Shown here: positions 1 through 8,097 of the stretch, in pieces
Numbering within the stretch: position 1 is the first letter of the stretch
How the letters are laid out: every line of letters starts with the position of its first letter
Source: Eubacterium sp. MSJ-33
GTDB taxonomy: Bacteria > Bacillota > Clostridia > Lachnospirales > Lachnospiraceae
Direction of reading: 5' to 3'
DNA: 64,000 bases
NCBI RefSeq assembly: GCF_022174665.1
Contig: NZ_CP076562.1
Location: 746,001 to 810,000, forward strand
Notes under the pieces: model-generated
What the model saw: the letters and a program-made list of their open reading frames with translations, nothing else
The model's database searches: none
What the model was told of the DNA's origin: nothing
Position numbers and translations under genes: made by a program

Positions 1-79
1 GTGTTTTTCTGCTTGCTTTTCTCTCAAAAAACAACTTTCTAAATATGTGCTTCAAACATACAATTTTCCCGTTCTCATC

Positions 80-1765
80 CTACTCATAATAAGACACGCG
101 CAACAGTTCATCCACCGTTGTCGTACCATTTTCCACAAGTTCAAGTGCACTCTTCTTCAAAGTGCTCATGCCCTGTTCCTGTACAGCATATTCCTTGATA
201 TCCTCAACGGAAGCGCCCTTCGTAATCATCTCACGCACCTTCTTGTCAATCATTAAGATTTCATGGATGGAAATACGTCCCTTATATCCTGTGTTGTTAC
301 ACTGTCTGCAACCCTTGGCATGCTTGATCTGAGGAAAATGTATGCCTGCGATTGCTTCCTCCTGCTCGGTCATCGGTCCCCATTCGCCACAGAATGGACA
401 CACCTTACGCACAAGTCTCTGTGCCACGATACCAACCAGAGAGCTGGCAATCATATATGGCTCCACTCCCATGTCTGTCAATCGAACAACCGAAGATGCT
501 GCATCGTTCGTATGTAACGTAGAAAGCACCAAATGTCCGGTGATTGCGGCACGGACAGAAATCGATGCGGTCTCTGCATCACGCGTCTCACCAACCATGA
601 TAATATCCGGATCCTGCCGAAGCAAGGCACGAAGCCCAACCTCAAACGTCAGTCCCGCGGTGTTATTTACCTGCATCTGATTGAGTTTTGCCACATTCTT
701 CTCGACCGGATCCTCAATAGTCGAGATATTTACACTACGCTTTGCAAGCTCTTCAAGAATCATATACAGTGTCGTTGATTTACCGGAACCAGTCGGCCCA
801 GTCAAATAGATAATGCCGTTTGGCGACTGCAGCATCCGCATGACAAGCTTGTAGTTTCGCTCTGTCATACCAAAAGTTCCCATATGATCAATCGAACCTG
901 CCGATGCAAGAAGTCTCAAAACTGCCTTCTCGCCGAATACAGTCGGAATCACTGACACACGGACATTCAGGTTCACGCCTTCAATATTGATACGGAAATG
1001 TCCATCCTGCGGAATTCTTCTTTCCGCAATATCAAGGTCTCCGAGAATCTTGATACGTGCCAGCAGGGAATTGTGAATATTCTTTTGCAGCGTCATGAAA
1101 TCGCAGATAACACCATCCATACGCATTCGCACACTTGTATGGTTCTCAAACGGTTCGATATGAATGTCGGAAGCATTTGAGTTATAGGCACGGACAAGCA
1201 GACTGTTGAACAGGTTGATAATCGGCGTATCATCATCGCCTTCCTCCACACTAATCTCCATAACCTCACTTGTCTGCGTTGTGTTCGCGGATGCCTTCTG
1301 TGCTGCCTGTCTGGCAGACACTTCAGAATAATAATACTGAATTGAATTTTCGAGTGGTGCCTTCTCACACAAAGAAATATGTACTTCCCGGCCGACAATC
1401 TGACGAATATCTTCAATTCCATAGAAATTCAAAGGATCATCCACTAGAAGATAATACATCGTATCCTCTACCTTGTATCCCATCATATTATATTTCTCAG
1501 CAAGAACACGTGGAATCATCTCCACCGCCTTCACATCCACTGACAAATCAGAGATATTGACAACATCATAATTCAGACGTTTTCCAAGTGCTTCTAACAT
1601 CTGTTTTTCTGTGATAAAGCCAAGCGCAATCAGCGCTGCACCAAGACGGACACCTTTGTTCTCCTTCTGGTATGCAACCGCCTGATTAATCTGGTCTTCG
1701 TTGATATAACCAAGCTCCTGCAATACATCACCGATTCGGATATTTTTATTACTGCGCATTTCCAT
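80..1765 (-). CDS. pilB: Type IV pilus assembly ATPase PilB (GspE family)
   Basis: Cytoplasmic hexameric ATPase that powers pilus extension. The 561-residue protein starts with an MshEN/GspE N-terminal domain (about residues 9-65, with LGYINEDQINQAV and LGFITEKQM). Next comes the secretion-ATPase core with Walker A GPTGSGKST near residue 322, the Asp/Walker B region RQDPDIIMVGETRDAET, and a four-cysteine zinc site (CPFC ... CRQC) near residues 458-485, which is typical of PilB rather than PilT. The ATG at 1765 has an AGGAGGTG ribosome site nine to ten bases upstream. It overlaps the end of the PilO-like gene by 17 bp, indicating coupling. It is the last pilus gene visible; no PilT retraction ATPase is in the window. 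Confidence 0.93.
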   Translation of the reverse strand: MEMRSNKNIRIGDVLQELGYINEDQINQAVAYQKENKGVRLGAALIALGFITEKQMLEALGKRLNYDVVNISDLSVDVKAVEMIPRVLAEKYNMMGYKVEDTMYYLLVDDPLNFYGIEDIRQIVGREVHISLCEKAPLENSIQYYYSEVSARQAAQKASANTTQTSEVMEISVEEGDDDTPIINLFNSLLVRAYNSNASDIHIEPFENHTSVRMRMDGVICDFMTLQKNIHNSLLARIKILGDLDIAERRIPQDGHFRINIEGVNLNVRVSVIPTVFGEKAVLRLLASAGSIDHMGTFGMTERNYKLVMRMLQSPNGIIYLTGPTGSGKSTTLYMILEELAKRSVNISTIEDPVEKNVAKLNQMQVNNTAGLTFEVGLRALLRQDPDIIMVGETRDAETASISVRAAITGHLVLSTLHTNDAASSVVRLTDMGVEPYMIASSLVGIVAQRLVRKVCPFCGEWGPMTEQEEAIAGIHFPQIKHAKGCRQCNNTGYKGRISIHEILMIDKKVREMITKGASVEDIKEYAVQEQGMSTLKKSALELVENGTTTVDELLRVSYYE

Positions 1766-2537
1766 CGTCCGGCACCTCCTCGTACATGTAAATCTCCAGT
1801 GTCAATGTCAAAACGCGCTCGGTCTTGATATCGTACTCGCCTTCCTCTGTCAGGTTCGTGATACTCCGCTCCTCGGACCATGAATAATTACACACACGAA
1901 TCTTCTTGTCGCTGTTCGAAAGATCTTCAATCAACCGAAGCAGATCACTCTCTTTTCCACCCATACGAAGTGTCACCGTAGCATTATATATGCCGGTTGT
2001 TACCTCTTCATCAAATGCCGGAAGTGTACTCATTTCACTGTCTGTTGACATACCACCGCTCTCCTCGGCAGCCTCTATCTCGGAACGTTCTGCCTTTGCA
2101 CCTTGCGTAGACTCTGTTGTAGTAGTCTCTTCCTGTGCCGCAAGCATCGCCGCACGCTTTGAATTCACATATGGTTCCAAAGATGTTTCTTCCTGTGGCA
2201 TCTGGATGGACAAGTCATAAGAAGAAAGGTTATATCCCAACACAAGCTCGGTAAAATACTTATCAATCTCCGCACTCTCCATCATCGGGAAGAATGATTC
2301 ACGTACCTCCTGTATCTCACTTGAACACCGCTCGTTATCTGCCTCCATCATCGGCACCTGCATGAGTTTCAGCTCATTTTCTTCCTGTGTTTCTTTCTGT
2401 GCCGTAATCTCTTTGTTTGTATTTACGATACCCTTTACCACCGGGTAGATTCCCCAATAGCCGATACAGACTACAATCACAAATATAGAAAGCATGATCA
2501 GGAGGTTTTTGTCTTTTTGTGTCATTTCTAACTTCAT
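1749..2537 (-). CDS. PilO-like pilus alignment-complex protein
   Basis: A 262-residue protein with a short cytoplasmic N-terminus, one membrane segment (about residues 12-32, LLIMLSIFVIVVCIGYWGIY), a coiled-coil stretch (ITAQKETQEENELKL) and an extracellular domain interrupted by a Thr/Glu/Ser-rich linker (about residues 115-165). This architecture and its place between the PilMN-like and PilB genes match PilO/GspM, the inner-membrane alignment protein that links the motor to the pilus. Sequence identity to PilO is not obvious, so the call rests on topology and synteny. I chose the ATG at 2537 over an in-frame start 78 bases upstream because AAGGAGG lies at the right distance from it; the longer form would overlap the previous gene. 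Confidence 0.7.
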   Translation of the reverse strand: MKLEMTQKDKNLLIMLSIFVIVVCIGYWGIYPVVKGIVNTNKEITAQKETQEENELKLMQVPMMEADNERCSSEIQEVRESFFPMMESAEIDKYFTELVLGYNLSSYDLSIQMPQEETSLEPYVNSKRAAMLAAQEETTTTESTQGAKAERSEIEAAEESGGMSTDSEMSTLPAFDEEVTTGIYNATVTLRMGGKESDLLRLIEDLSNSDKKIRVCNYSWSEERSITNLTEEGEYDIKTERVLTLTLEIYMYEEVPDDGNAQ

Positions 2538-2550
2538 AACGGTTTCCTCC

Positions 2551-4077
2551 TTATTCTGATTCTGTATCACCGGCATCCGGAAAAACAATTGTTTCTGTTG
2601 TTTCCGGATGTGCATCCGTATCGGTATGTCTGCCTGCAGACTCTGCCAATGTACATGTTACATGAATATCCCACATTTCATCAGATTCCGCAAATGAATA
2701 TCCGGTATAATCAACATTACTGAATATATCCACACCACAAAGATTGCGGATAAATTTATTAATATTATCCACGGTATCGGCACGCGCTGTCATCGTCAGT
2801 ACACCCACATCTGCATCGAACGAATTAAAGGTCACTGTTGCAAGTCCCTGTGCACAATCGTTAACCTCTTTCATCACCTCACGGTTGCAGACCGGATACG
2901 TGTATAAATTCTGATTTACTCCCACGATTGCATTGTATTGGTTCATCAGATATGAGGTTTCCTCCATAAGCACATCATACCGCGCGACCTCCATGATTGT
3001 CGCAGGAGATTCATTATAATCCTTCAACTTCTGCAATTCCTGTTTTTTGAGTGTGCGTATAGTAATACATACGGCAAATCCCACAAGCATCACAGCAAGA
3101 GTAATCAGAATCGCCAGAAATCCCTTTCCGATTCCACCCGCTTCCGTATCCTTCTTTTTTCCGGCATGATAGCCATCCAGGAAGTTCTGTTTGCCTGCAC
3201 TTCCTGTAACCAGACCACTGATCGGATGAAAATGTGCCTGTACATCCAAACCATTTGTCATTACATGCGTATCTGTAAATGTTTCCACCCGTGCGTAAAT
3301 ATCAAGCTGTGAAATCGCGTTCTGATATAACGGCAGATCCTGTGGATTCACACCGGCAAGCAAAACTGCTTCAATCGGATAATCCAACTGATTTGCCTGC
3401 ATAAACTGGCGGATCTGGCTAACGGAACGTGCGATATCCTGTGCATAGTCCTCAGTTCCCTGATCATGAAAACAACGAGTACTGTTGAAATAGTAAAATT
3501 CTCCGTTTACCCAGAGAATTGTTGTAATCGTCATACGGTCTGCAATCTGCAGGACAAATGTCTTATACTGCTGTGCCGACGTCAATGCAGTCAGACGGAT
3601 CAGACTACTCTCACCGGAATAAACCGCTTTGAGCTTTACGCCAATCTCTGTAAAAATATCCACATAATCTTTGATAAAATCGGTCGTGATAATTTCAGCA
3701 TAAATTTTCTTTGTTGCTTTATTCTGTCCGATCAGAAAATATCCGCAGATATAATCCTCTCCCTGTTTGATATCTGTAAACTCACGGTTGATAAACTCTT
3801 CTGTCTTCTTCGGGTTGAGCAGAGGCATCTCAATATTTTTGCCGATAAACTTCGTCGAATTAATGACTAAGATCACATCCTTCGTTGGAAGATTATGTGT
3901 CGTCCAGAAATTCTGCATGAAGCTCACGAATGCATCCGTATCCATGATCATTCCATTGATGATGCAGCCATCCGGTGCATCTTCTGTGTAACAATCCGCG
4001 ACAGAAATCTTTCGATTTCCGGGAGTACCGGTGATCACTTGTATCTGTTGGTTTGCCAGATAAATGACTGTACTCAT
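2551..4077 (-). CDS. PilM-PilN-like fusion protein of the pilus motor
   Basis: A 508-residue protein in the slot normally filled by separate pilM and pilN genes. The first roughly 310 residues resemble the actin-like ATPase fold of PilM (start STVIYLANQQIQVI; AVLLAGVNPQ late in the domain). A single membrane segment follows (about residues 317-340, AILITLAVMLVGFAVCITI), then a coiled coil and an extracellular part like PilN (LKDYNESPATIMEVARYDVLM). In other bacteria PilM sits in the cytoplasm and binds the short N-terminal tail of membrane-bound PilN; here both would be one chain. GGAAGGAGA precedes the ATG at 4077. The domain boundary is inferred; a structure prediction would settle it. Confidence 0.72.
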   Translation of the reverse strand: MSTVIYLANQQIQVITGTPGNRKISVADCYTEDAPDGCIINGMIMDTDAFVSFMQNFWTTHNLPTKDVILVINSTKFIGKNIEMPLLNPKKTEEFINREFTDIKQGEDYICGYFLIGQNKATKKIYAEIITTDFIKDYVDIFTEIGVKLKAVYSGESSLIRLTALTSAQQYKTFVLQIADRMTITTILWVNGEFYYFNSTRCFHDQGTEDYAQDIARSVSQIRQFMQANQLDYPIEAVLLAGVNPQDLPLYQNAISQLDIYARVETFTDTHVMTNGLDVQAHFHPISGLVTGSAGKQNFLDGYHAGKKKDTEAGGIGKGFLAILITLAVMLVGFAVCITIRTLKKQELQKLKDYNESPATIMEVARYDVLMEETSYLMNQYNAIVGVNQNLYTYPVCNREVMKEVNDCAQGLATVTFNSFDADVGVLTMTARADTVDNINKFIRNLCGVDIFSNVDYTGYSFAESDEMWDIHVTCTLAESAGRHTDTDAHPETTETIVFPDAGDTESE

Positions 4078-4160
4078 ATGTATGTTCTCCTTCCATGGTA
4101 GATTTCAATCTTACTGTAATATCTAATACCCAGAATCAATACATTGACTCTGAAACAAAA

Positions 4161-5360
4161 TTAGTATGAATTTGCAATCGTCGCATATGAACCATAGATT
4201 GGCTGGATTACAGAAATAATAACAAATCCAACAACCGCCGCCATCACGACAATCATCGCAGGCTCCAGATAAGAAACCAGCTTATTCATAGCGACCTCAG
4301 AATCATATTCCATCTGGTTTGCAATCGATACAAGCATCGTATCGAGCGCACCAGTTTCTTCGCCTACAGAGATAGAGGAAGAAAGTTTCTTCGTGAATCC
4401 ATCTACGCGGTCAATACTCTCACTTAAATTCATACCACCACGGACATCCGCGATGACCTGATCAAACTGTTTTTCAATATAAGAATTGCCGATTGTATTA
4501 CGAGCGATCTGCAGACAATTGATAATTGAAATGCCTGCCGAATACAAACTTGACAATGTTCGTGCAAACCGGGCGGTATAAATGACGCGGCGCAGTTTTC
4601 CGATCACCGGCAGCTTCAACTCTAACTTGTCCTTTGCATACCGGACACCCGGTATTGCAAAAAGAACGTGAAAGAAAATATACAATACAACTGCCACAAT
4701 AATTAAGACATACCACTTATTTTTGACAAAATTACTGATTGCAAGCAGGATTGTAGTTGAAGCAGGAAGTGCATCCATCTGTGAGAAAAGATCCTTAAAC
4801 TGTGGAATAACATAACCCATGATAATTGCCACAACAACCACAATCAATACGCACAGGATTTTCGGATAGGTCATCGAACTTTTGACCTTCTGATTCAACC
4901 GGTATTCCTTCTCGTAATGCACGGACATCTGCAGCGCAATCTTATCCATGCTTCCGCTGCTCTCCGCACTTTTAATCATGTTGACGAAAAGCGGCGGAAA
5001 TGCATCACCGCTCGCAGACATCGCCTCCGAAAGCGGCACACCGGAACGCACCTGTTTTAACAACCCGGTATAAACTTCGCGTTCCTTCGGCTTGATGGAC
5101 TCATCTTCAGATATGATACGCAGTGCCTTTACGAGCGTCACGCCCGCCCCGAGCAGTTCACCGATGTTCTTTGCAAATTCAGAGACAACATCTGAACGCA
5201 GACGTTTGATATTAACCTTATCGGCCTGTGCCTTCGCCTGAATCAGATATTTATTTTCCTGTTTTAACCGCGCATGCAGATCAAGCTCATCCGTTGCCTG
5301 CATCGTACCGGAAACCACCTTTCCGTTTTCATCCTGCGCTCTGTATTTATAGTTTACCAA
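4161..5360 (-). CDS. pilC: Type IV pilus inner-membrane platform protein PilC (GspF family)
   Basis: A 399-residue platform protein that couples the PilB motor to pilin polymerisation. It has the expected N-terminal region (NYKYRAQDENGKVVSGTMQA), two homologous T2SSF helical domains (about residues 65-190 and 270-390, each with a SGV/GMxLSEAM/SI-type core), and hydrophobic segments near residues 170-190, 215-240 and 370-390. The start appears to be TTG at 5360, eight bases after AAGGAGG. An ATG between the ribosome site and the TTG is out of frame and stops within five codons. The gene lies 142 bp downstream of pilD, the largest gap in the operon. Confidence 0.92.
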   Translation of the reverse strand: MVNYKYRAQDENGKVVSGTMQATDELDLHARLKQENKYLIQAKAQADKVNIKRLRSDVVSEFAKNIGELLGAGVTLVKALRIISEDESIKPKEREVYTGLLKQVRSGVPLSEAMSASGDAFPPLFVNMIKSAESSGSMDKIALQMSVHYEKEYRLNQKVKSSMTYPKILCVLIVVVVAIIMGYVIPQFKDLFSQMDALPASTTILLAISNFVKNKWYVLIIVAVVLYIFFHVLFAIPGVRYAKDKLELKLPVIGKLRRVIYTARFARTLSSLYSAGISIINCLQIARNTIGNSYIEKQFDQVIADVRGGMNLSESIDRVDGFTKKLSSSISVGEETGALDTMLVSIANQMEYDSEVAMNKLVSYLEPAMIVVMAAVVGFVIISVIQPIYGSYATIANSY

Positions 5361-5420
5361 GGAAGCATCCTCCTTTTTATCTCAAGTTCAGACACAGCCT
5401 GTAAATCCACAGGCAAAAAC

Positions 5421-5492
5421 TTATTTCCGGTTTGCAATTAGCAAGTCCATCTCACAATACGGATTTTCTTTTCTTGTGTCTATCACTTTCAT
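5421..5492 (-). CDS. Possible 23-residue peptide in the pilD-pilC gap
   Basis: The 142-bp interval between pilD and pilC contains an ATG-initiated 23-codon frame (begins MKVIDTRKENP, ends ANRK). The upstream ribosome site is only a weak AAAAGAAAA run. A small hairpin (GCCTGT/ACAGGC, 5397-5414) lies between its stop and pilC. No family is recognised. It may be a leader peptide or simply untranslated spacer; confidence is low. Confidence 0.2.
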   Translation of the reverse strand: MKVIDTRKENPYCEMDLLIANRK

Positions 5493-5502
5493 GTTTTTTC
5501 TT

Positions 5503-6291
5503 TTAATATGTTGAAGTCATCATACTCTTCACATAATCAATATACATAGAAATCATCGTATCACCCAGATTCTGTGTCAGCGATACAAGTACACCAAACG
5601 CCAGAAATGGCCCAAATGCGAACTGCTCTTTTCTGCCTTTTTTCTTCTTGACAAGCAGATATACCGCATACGCACCGCCGACGATAATTCCTACAAAAAA
5701 GGCCGCTACAACGCCCTTCCATCCAAGCAGGAATCCGGCTGCAAACATCATCTTCACATCGCCGCCGCCAAAGCCGTTGAATAGCATCAGAATAAACATC
5801 GGCACACTGATTGCAAACAGTCCAATGACACGCTCTATGATCGTTGGCCCCGGCAGTACCCAGATAGCAGGGATACCAAGCAACAGCAAAATCACATTCA
5901 ACTGCGGAGGAATCTCCTGTGTGTCCGCATCGATCATTGTGATTACCATCAGATCACAGATTACAAGAAAGAACAACAGAGCGGACAGATGAATCCCATA
6001 CATAGCAAGAGAGAACACCGCAAATACACCACCAACCAGTTCAATGATAAGCGGACGTTTTGGAAGCACGGAACCACAGTATTTGCATCGATTTTGGTAA
6101 CAAATCCGGGAAAAGATCGGAATAACATCCCTCCAAGTCTGCTCGTGATCGCACTGCTTACAATGTGAATGACGGATCGTCAGCTTCTCCTTCTTCGGAA
6201 GCCGTTCAATGACAAGATTCAGATACGAAAATACGGTCACGCCCATCAAAAATACCAATATGTATATTATTGCATATAAAAAATAATTCAT
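5503..6291 (-). CDS. pilD: Prepilin peptidase PilD (type 4 leader peptidase)
   Basis: A polytopic membrane aspartic protease (262 residues) that cleaves the short prepilin leaders and usually N-methylates the new N-terminus. It has the N-terminal domain with two CxxC pairs (CKQC and CKYC, a zinc site) and the two catalytic aspartates: one in MIDADTQEIP, the other in the GxGD-type motif FGGGDVKM. Six to eight hydrophobic segments follow the usual pattern. It lies 12 bp after a prepilin gene and its substrates are the four upstream proteins with class III leaders or leader-like starts. The ribosome site is GGGGT. Confidence 0.93.
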   Translation of the reverse strand: MNYFLYAIIYILVFLMGVTVFSYLNLVIERLPKKEKLTIRHSHCKQCDHEQTWRDVIPIFSRICYQNRCKYCGSVLPKRPLIIELVGGVFAVFSLAMYGIHLSALLFFLVICDLMVITMIDADTQEIPPQLNVILLLLGIPAIWVLPGPTIIERVIGLFAISVPMFILMLFNGFGGGDVKMMFAAGFLLGWKGVVAAFFVGIIVGGAYAVYLLVKKKKGRKEQFAFGPFLAFGVLVSLTQNLGDTMISMYIDYVKSMMTSTY

Positions 6292-6303
6292 TTTCTACCC
6301 CTT

Positions 6304-6984
6304 TTACTCTGTTTTACAGTTAATCTGTGTGTCGGAATTTGCATCTAAATTATAACAATGGATATATTCCGTGTATGTAAAATCGCCATACCGCGGGCTA
6401 TGCAGTGTCAGACTCATATAAATGATATTATCCGCATAAGCCCCCTTCGGCTGCGTAAATTTCAACTCCTTAATGGAATACCCCATATACGCTTTCTGGT
6501 CAAATACCCAGTCCGTACTCTTCACTTCACCACTTGCAATCACCACCGGATAATAATGCACAACAAGATATCCTTTTTCATTCACACCGATAAAGACATG
6601 ACTGCCCTGTGCATCGGTAAACTCGATCTTATTATACCCTGTCGTTCCATTCTGTCCACCCAGCGTTGTATCTGTCGACAACTGCATGACATATGGCAAA
6701 GTGACCTCACTCGTCGTTCCATCCTCATTTTTTACCTCCGTTGTGATTGTCACATTCCGCGCGCCCTCAATCTCACTTCGGATCTTTGAGGCAATGATGG
6801 ATGATACCTGCATGCCATCTGCCGTACCCTTCGCTGCATAATAGACGCTCACCGTATTCGCAATCACCTTGCTCGCCGCAATCATAAAAAGCCCAACCAG
6901 CATAAATGTCACGATCATTTCCACCAGTGTGAGTCCCTGATTCTTATTATGAAATTTTTGAAAAAGCTGCTTCAGTTTTTTCAT
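6304..6984 (-). CDS. Minor prepilin with class III signal
   Basis: A 226-residue prepilin. The leader ends at Gly17, followed by LTLVEMIVTFMLVGLFMI, so Glu is at +5 of the mature chain and a hydrophobic helix follows. The rest looks like a PilW/GspJ-type minor pilin (SSIIASKIRSEIEGA, then a beta-rich domain ending in a Cys-containing tail). It is expected to be cleaved by the neighbouring PilD and to sit at or near the pilus tip. A GAGGAG ribosome site lies about 12 bases before the ATG. The PilW-like assignment is inferred from length and operon position. Confidence 0.82.
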   Translation of the reverse strand: MKKLKQLFQKFHNKNQGLTLVEMIVTFMLVGLFMIAASKVIANTVSVYYAAKGTADGMQVSSIIASKIRSEIEGARNVTITTEVKNEDGTTSEVTLPYVMQLSTDTTLGGQNGTTGYNKIEFTDAQGSHVFIGVNEKGYLVVHYYPVVIASGEVKSTDWVFDQKAYMGYSIKELKFTQPKGAYADNIIYMSLTLHSPRYGDFTYTEYIHCYNLDANSDTQINCKTE

Positions 6985-7004
6985 TTCAACACTTGACTCC
7001 TCTT

Positions 7005-7388
7005 TTATTCTGATGGTTCATTTTTATGCATCACCCGAAAGACCGCCAGATCTGCACGCTCACTATAATAACGATATAAATCTGCTTCCATCACAAAGCT
7101 CGCGTCTTTCGGTGTATTCATCGTATCCGTCTTATCTGTATCAACGGTCAATGAGATCTCTGCACTGTCAAGTTTCTCAAAACCTGCATCCTTTTTGTAC
7201 ATTTCCTCATTTAATATACGCTGGTCTTCCTGCATATCCTTACTTTTCTTTACAAGTTCCCCGGATACACCGAGCAGATGGACCATGCATTCTGCCAGAA
7301 CCATAACCAAGATCACAAACCCAACGATTACTTCCACCATTGTCGAACCTGCATTATTCATTTGCCGCACGATTTTTCTTCTCTTCAT
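7005..7388 (-). CDS. Minor prepilin (PilV/GspI-like)
   Basis: A 127-residue prepilin whose leader ends at Gly14; the mature chain begins STMVEVIVGFVILVMVLAECMVHLL with Glu at +5. The cysteine inside the hydrophobic helix is unusual. I prefer the ATG at 7388, one base after the stop codon of the preceding gene (stop and start read TAACATG), rather than an upstream in-frame start within that gene, because it gives a leader of normal length and translational coupling. Short minor pilins of this kind (PilV, GspI) prime pilus assembly; the specific class is inferred. Confidence 0.75.
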   Translation of the reverse strand: MKRRKIVRQMNNAGSTMVEVIVGFVILVMVLAECMVHLLGVSGELVKKSKDMQEDQRILNEEMYKKDAGFEKLDSAEISLTVDTDKTDTMNTPKDASFVMEADLYRYYSERADLAVFRVMHKNEPSE

Positions 7389-7389
7389 G

Positions 7390-8076
7390 TTACTCACGCT
7401 CCAGAAAACTCCAGCTCCAATATTCTTTCTTCTCGATTGCATTATTCGATGGATTTACAGTTTTATTCCCAGTATCCACGCCTTCCTCTGCACTCTCATA
7501 CACCATACAGGACAGATTATACTTTGACAGCATAGATGCTGTCTGGTCGCCCTTTGTACAGGTTACTTTGACACAAAGTACAATGTCATTTTTTGACGTC
7601 TGATAGCTTCCATCATTTTCCCAATAGATACAGACTGAAATATCACCCGCCATTGCTGCATATTTTGTTGTATCTCCGCCTGTCGCTGCAAGTGTAAAAT
7701 ACCGGTACGCTGCCTTCTCCCCATGATCGGTTGAACTTTCAGATTCAAAATACGGCCAGTTGACCTGACACACGTTATAGCGAAGATACTGCCACAGCAG
7801 ATTCCTGCCCTTATCCAGATCCTGCTTTTGCTTATCAAAACTCGTGTATGCCGGTGTCGTCAATTCTTTCTCAATCTCGATACTGATCGTCTTCGAAAGC
7901 TCCCGACACTGGTTCTGTGTCACCCGGCGCACCGAAGACGAAAACAATGCATAACTCACAAGCAGTAACGATAAGCAGAACACAACAACAACCATGCTGA
8001 CGACAATCGCCACGATCATCGCGGAACCACGATTTTCTTCTTTATTAAATTGTCTAAGCTTTCTTTTCCTCAGCAT
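7390..8076 (-). CDS. Pilin-like protein lacking the Glu5 residue (PilX/GspK-like)
   Basis: A 228-residue protein with a basic leader (MLRKRKLRQFNKEENRG) followed by SAMIVAIVVSMVVVVFCLSLLL, a long hydrophobic helix. Gly17 could be the PilD cleavage site, but the +5 residue is Val, not Glu. Lack of Glu5 is characteristic of GspK/PilX-type tip pilins, so this may be the tip subunit. The remainder is an extracellular domain with Cys residues (QCRELSKTISIEIEKEL; SVCIYWENDG). It lies 21 bp after the giant prepilin and one base before the next prepilin. The ribosome site is weak. Function is inferred from position. Confidence 0.65.
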   Translation of the reverse strand: MLRKRKLRQFNKEENRGSAMIVAIVVSMVVVVFCLSLLLVSYALFSSSVRRVTQNQCRELSKTISIEIEKELTTPAYTSFDKQKQDLDKGRNLLWQYLRYNVCQVNWPYFESESSTDHGEKAAYRYFTLAATGGDTTKYAAMAGDISVCIYWENDGSYQTSKNDIVLCVKVTCTKGDQTASMLSKYNLSCMVYESAEEGVDTGNKTVNPSNNAIEKKEYWSWSFLERE

Positions 8077-8097
8077 GTATCTGTTACTGTCTTTCTA

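Noticed and set aside
1..79. Left edge downstream of pilB
   Set aside because: No gene, terminator or pilT start could be supported in these 79 bases.
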